Assembly: GCA_009774625.1 (NCBI GenBank)
Contig: VSOB01000037.1
Coordinates: 1 to 33,572, forward strand
DNA length: 33,572 nucleotides
Direction of reading: 5' to 3'
From: Lachnospiraceae bacterium
GTDB lineage: Bacteria; Bacillota; Clostridia; Lachnospirales; Lachnospiraceae
The translations under genes and the position numbers were made by a program. Within the stretch, counting starts at the first letter, position 1. The number at the start of each line of letters is the position of its first letter. Shown here piece after piece: positions 32,541 through 33,572 of the stretch. The notes beneath the pieces were generated by a model. The model had not been told where the DNA came from and did no database searches. It was given only the letters and a program-made list of their open reading frames with translations.

Positions 32541-32711
32541 ATGTTAGTTGAGACGGAAAAAAAGTGGGAGTATTCGTTGGGTATGATTAAGGTTGATGGA
32601 CTAGAACCGACTCCGGAGATGAAAGAATTAATAGAACGGGAAAAAAAGGGAGAGATTACTATGGATGAATTAAAAAAGGCTCTTGATCGTAAGTACAAAA
32701 TGAAACAGTGA
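32541..32711 (+). CDS. VbhA-like Fic antitoxin, 56 aa
   Basis: A 56-aa protein encoded directly upstream of the fic gene. It has the layout of the VbhA antitoxin family: a first helix with the inhibitory motif region (YSLGMIKVDGLEPTPEM, residues 11-27) and then a small helical bundle (KKGEITMDELKKALDRKY). In VbhA-type antitoxins the motif (S/T)xxxE(G/N) places a Glu in the Fic active site to block ATP gamma-phosphate. Here the aligned residues are MIKVDG, so Asp replaces Glu and Met replaces Ser. The start ATG 32541 follows AAAGGAGAG; nine bases separate it from fic. Family assignment rests on context and the GLEP-x-PE pattern recalled from this family. Confidence 0.75.
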   Translation: MLVETEKKWEYSLGMIKVDGLEPTPEMKELIEREKKGEITMDELKKALDRKYKMKQ

Positions 32712-32720
32712 GGATAGGTT

Positions 32721-33488
32721 ATGAGAGATCCTTATTTGTACCCGGATTCAGAAGTATTAAGGAATTTGGCTGATATTCATGATGTGGATATGTTGAGAAA
32801 TATGGAAGCAGACTATTGTTCTTTCCGGCTTTCGGAAATAGTTGTGGATGATATTGAAATGGCTTATGATTTTGGAACTCTTTGCAATATGCACCATCAT
32901 ATTTTTCAAGATATTTATGAATGGGCAGGAAAGCCCAGAGTTATCAATATAGAGAAAGCAGAAACTGTTTTAGGAGAGATTTCAATTGAATATTCAGATT
33001 GTTTTGATATTGCGAAAGATGCAAAATATGTTTTGAGTGAGATGAATGCTTTTGATTGGCAAACTGCGTCTTTTGAAAATGTAGTAAGGACATTTAGTAA
33101 TTATATGGCAAAACTCTGGAAAGTTCATCCGTATCGGGAGGGAAATACCAGAACAATTGTTACATTTTGTTGTATGTTCATTGAGGCACAGGGAATTTAT
33201 ATTGAGAGTGATTTGTTTAAGGATAATGCCTCTTATATGCGCTCGGCCTTGGTAGCTGCGAATGCTATATTTCATGATTTAGGAGATTTGAGAAAACCAG
33301 ATTATCTTTACCGGATTGTGCAGGATGCATTGGAGCAGGGGAAAGAAATGAGTGGCAGAGTGGAAAATTACATCCGAAAAGCTGAATTGCCAGTAACGAG
33401 AGAGAATATTCGAAAAGTTATATTTTGGAATAGGAGAGGGCATAAGGAACATTCTTTTGAAGAAATAAGAAATTATCTCAAAAAGTAA
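32721..33488 (+). CDS. Fic-domain protein (putative nucleotidyl transferase toxin)
   Basis: Fic proteins usually transfer AMP or another phosphate-containing group onto target hydroxyls; VbhT-type toxins modify gyrase and topoisomerase IV. The 255-aa protein has the Fic fold features: an N-terminal DPYLYPDSEVLRNLADI, a flap region IFQDIYEWAGKPRVINI (about 61-77), and the Fic motif HPYREGNTRTIV at residues 136-147. Compared with HPFx(D/E)GNGRxxR, catalytic H136, E140, G141, N142 and R144 are present, but Gly at position 8 is Thr143 and the second Arg is Val147. From memory a GNTR-type variant occurs in other Firmicutes Fic proteins. The extra C-terminal 60 residues are a helical, charged region. 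Start ATG 32721 follows GTGAGGATAGG. Family certain; activity uncertain. Confidence 0.9.
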   Translation: MRDPYLYPDSEVLRNLADIHDVDMLRNMEADYCSFRLSEIVVDDIEMAYDFGTLCNMHHHIFQDIYEWAGKPRVINIEKAETVLGEISIEYSDCFDIAKDAKYVLSEMNAFDWQTASFENVVRTFSNYMAKLWKVHPYREGNTRTIVTFCCMFIEAQGIYIESDLFKDNASYMRSALVAANAIFHDLGDLRKPDYLYRIVQDALEQGKEMSGRVENYIRKAELPVTRENIRKVIFWNRRGHKEHSFEEIRNYLKK

Positions 33489-33572
33489 AATAAGATTGTT
33501 GAAGTGGATATGGATAGTTTCGGGTGTAATAATTTGGGGGAAGAATCTTTGGCGGGGCGGGGGGGGGGGGGG
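33489..33572. other. Non-coding end of window with terminal poly-G run
   Basis: The 84 bases after fic contain no recognisable gene or hairpin terminator. The last 14 bases (33559-33572) are an unbroken G run, preceded by GGCGGGGC. In otherwise AT-rich DNA this looks like a sequencing or assembly artefact at a contig end rather than genomic sequence. Confidence 0.7.

Overview
The window is the distal part of a large flagellar/chemotaxis (fla/che) operon of a motile low-to-moderate-GC Gram-positive bacterium, most likely a clostridial Lachnospiraceae-type organism. Grounds: the Gram-positive gene order, a FliY protein (CheC-like plus FliN) instead of a plain FliN, CheC and CheD with CheA/B/W, a SigD-type sigma factor at the distal end of the operon, strong AGGAGG ribosome binding sites, and the rpsB-tsf pair directly after the motility block, as in Bacillus. 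Genus is not assigned from sequence alone. Everything recognisable is on the + strand.

Region 1 (1-18391) encodes hook, motor, switch and export genes: fliK, flgD, a small flagellar operon protein, flgE, flbD, motA, motB, fliL, fliM, fliY, cheY, fliO, fliP, fliQ, fliR, flhB, flhA, flhF, flhG and a PilZ/YcgR-like c-di-GMP brake. Genes are tightly packed, many with 1-4 base overlaps. The largest gap (4803-5001) carries a terminator-like hairpin between the hook gene and the motor/switch genes.

Region 2 (18418-23662) is the chemotaxis block: cheB, cheA, cheW, cheC, cheD and a small membrane protein. No cheR and no receptors are present. Region 3 (23663-27971) starts with a strong hairpin and a possible 12-codon leader ORF ahead of the sigma factor gene fliA/sigD. 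It continues with fapA (DUF342), an unknown 104-aa protein, a SwrB/DUF6115-like membrane-anchored coiled-coil protein, and a protein with a single LysM-like YceG-type domain. A perfect 12-bp hairpin ends the operon. Region 4 (28012-29949) holds a housekeeping promoter, rpsB, tsf and a terminator.

Region 5 (29950-33572) is visibly AT-rich and looks like an accessory insertion where pyrH-frr would normally follow tsf. A good housekeeping promoter leads into a three-gene cassette: a 795-aa protein with a GHKL (Bergerat-fold) ATPase N-terminus, a 56-aa VbhA-like antitoxin, and a Fic-domain protein with a non-canonical Fic motif. This is the best candidate for an undescribed system, possibly a phage-defence or toxin-antitoxin module. 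The window ends in a run of 14 G residues that looks like a sequencing or contig-end artefact.
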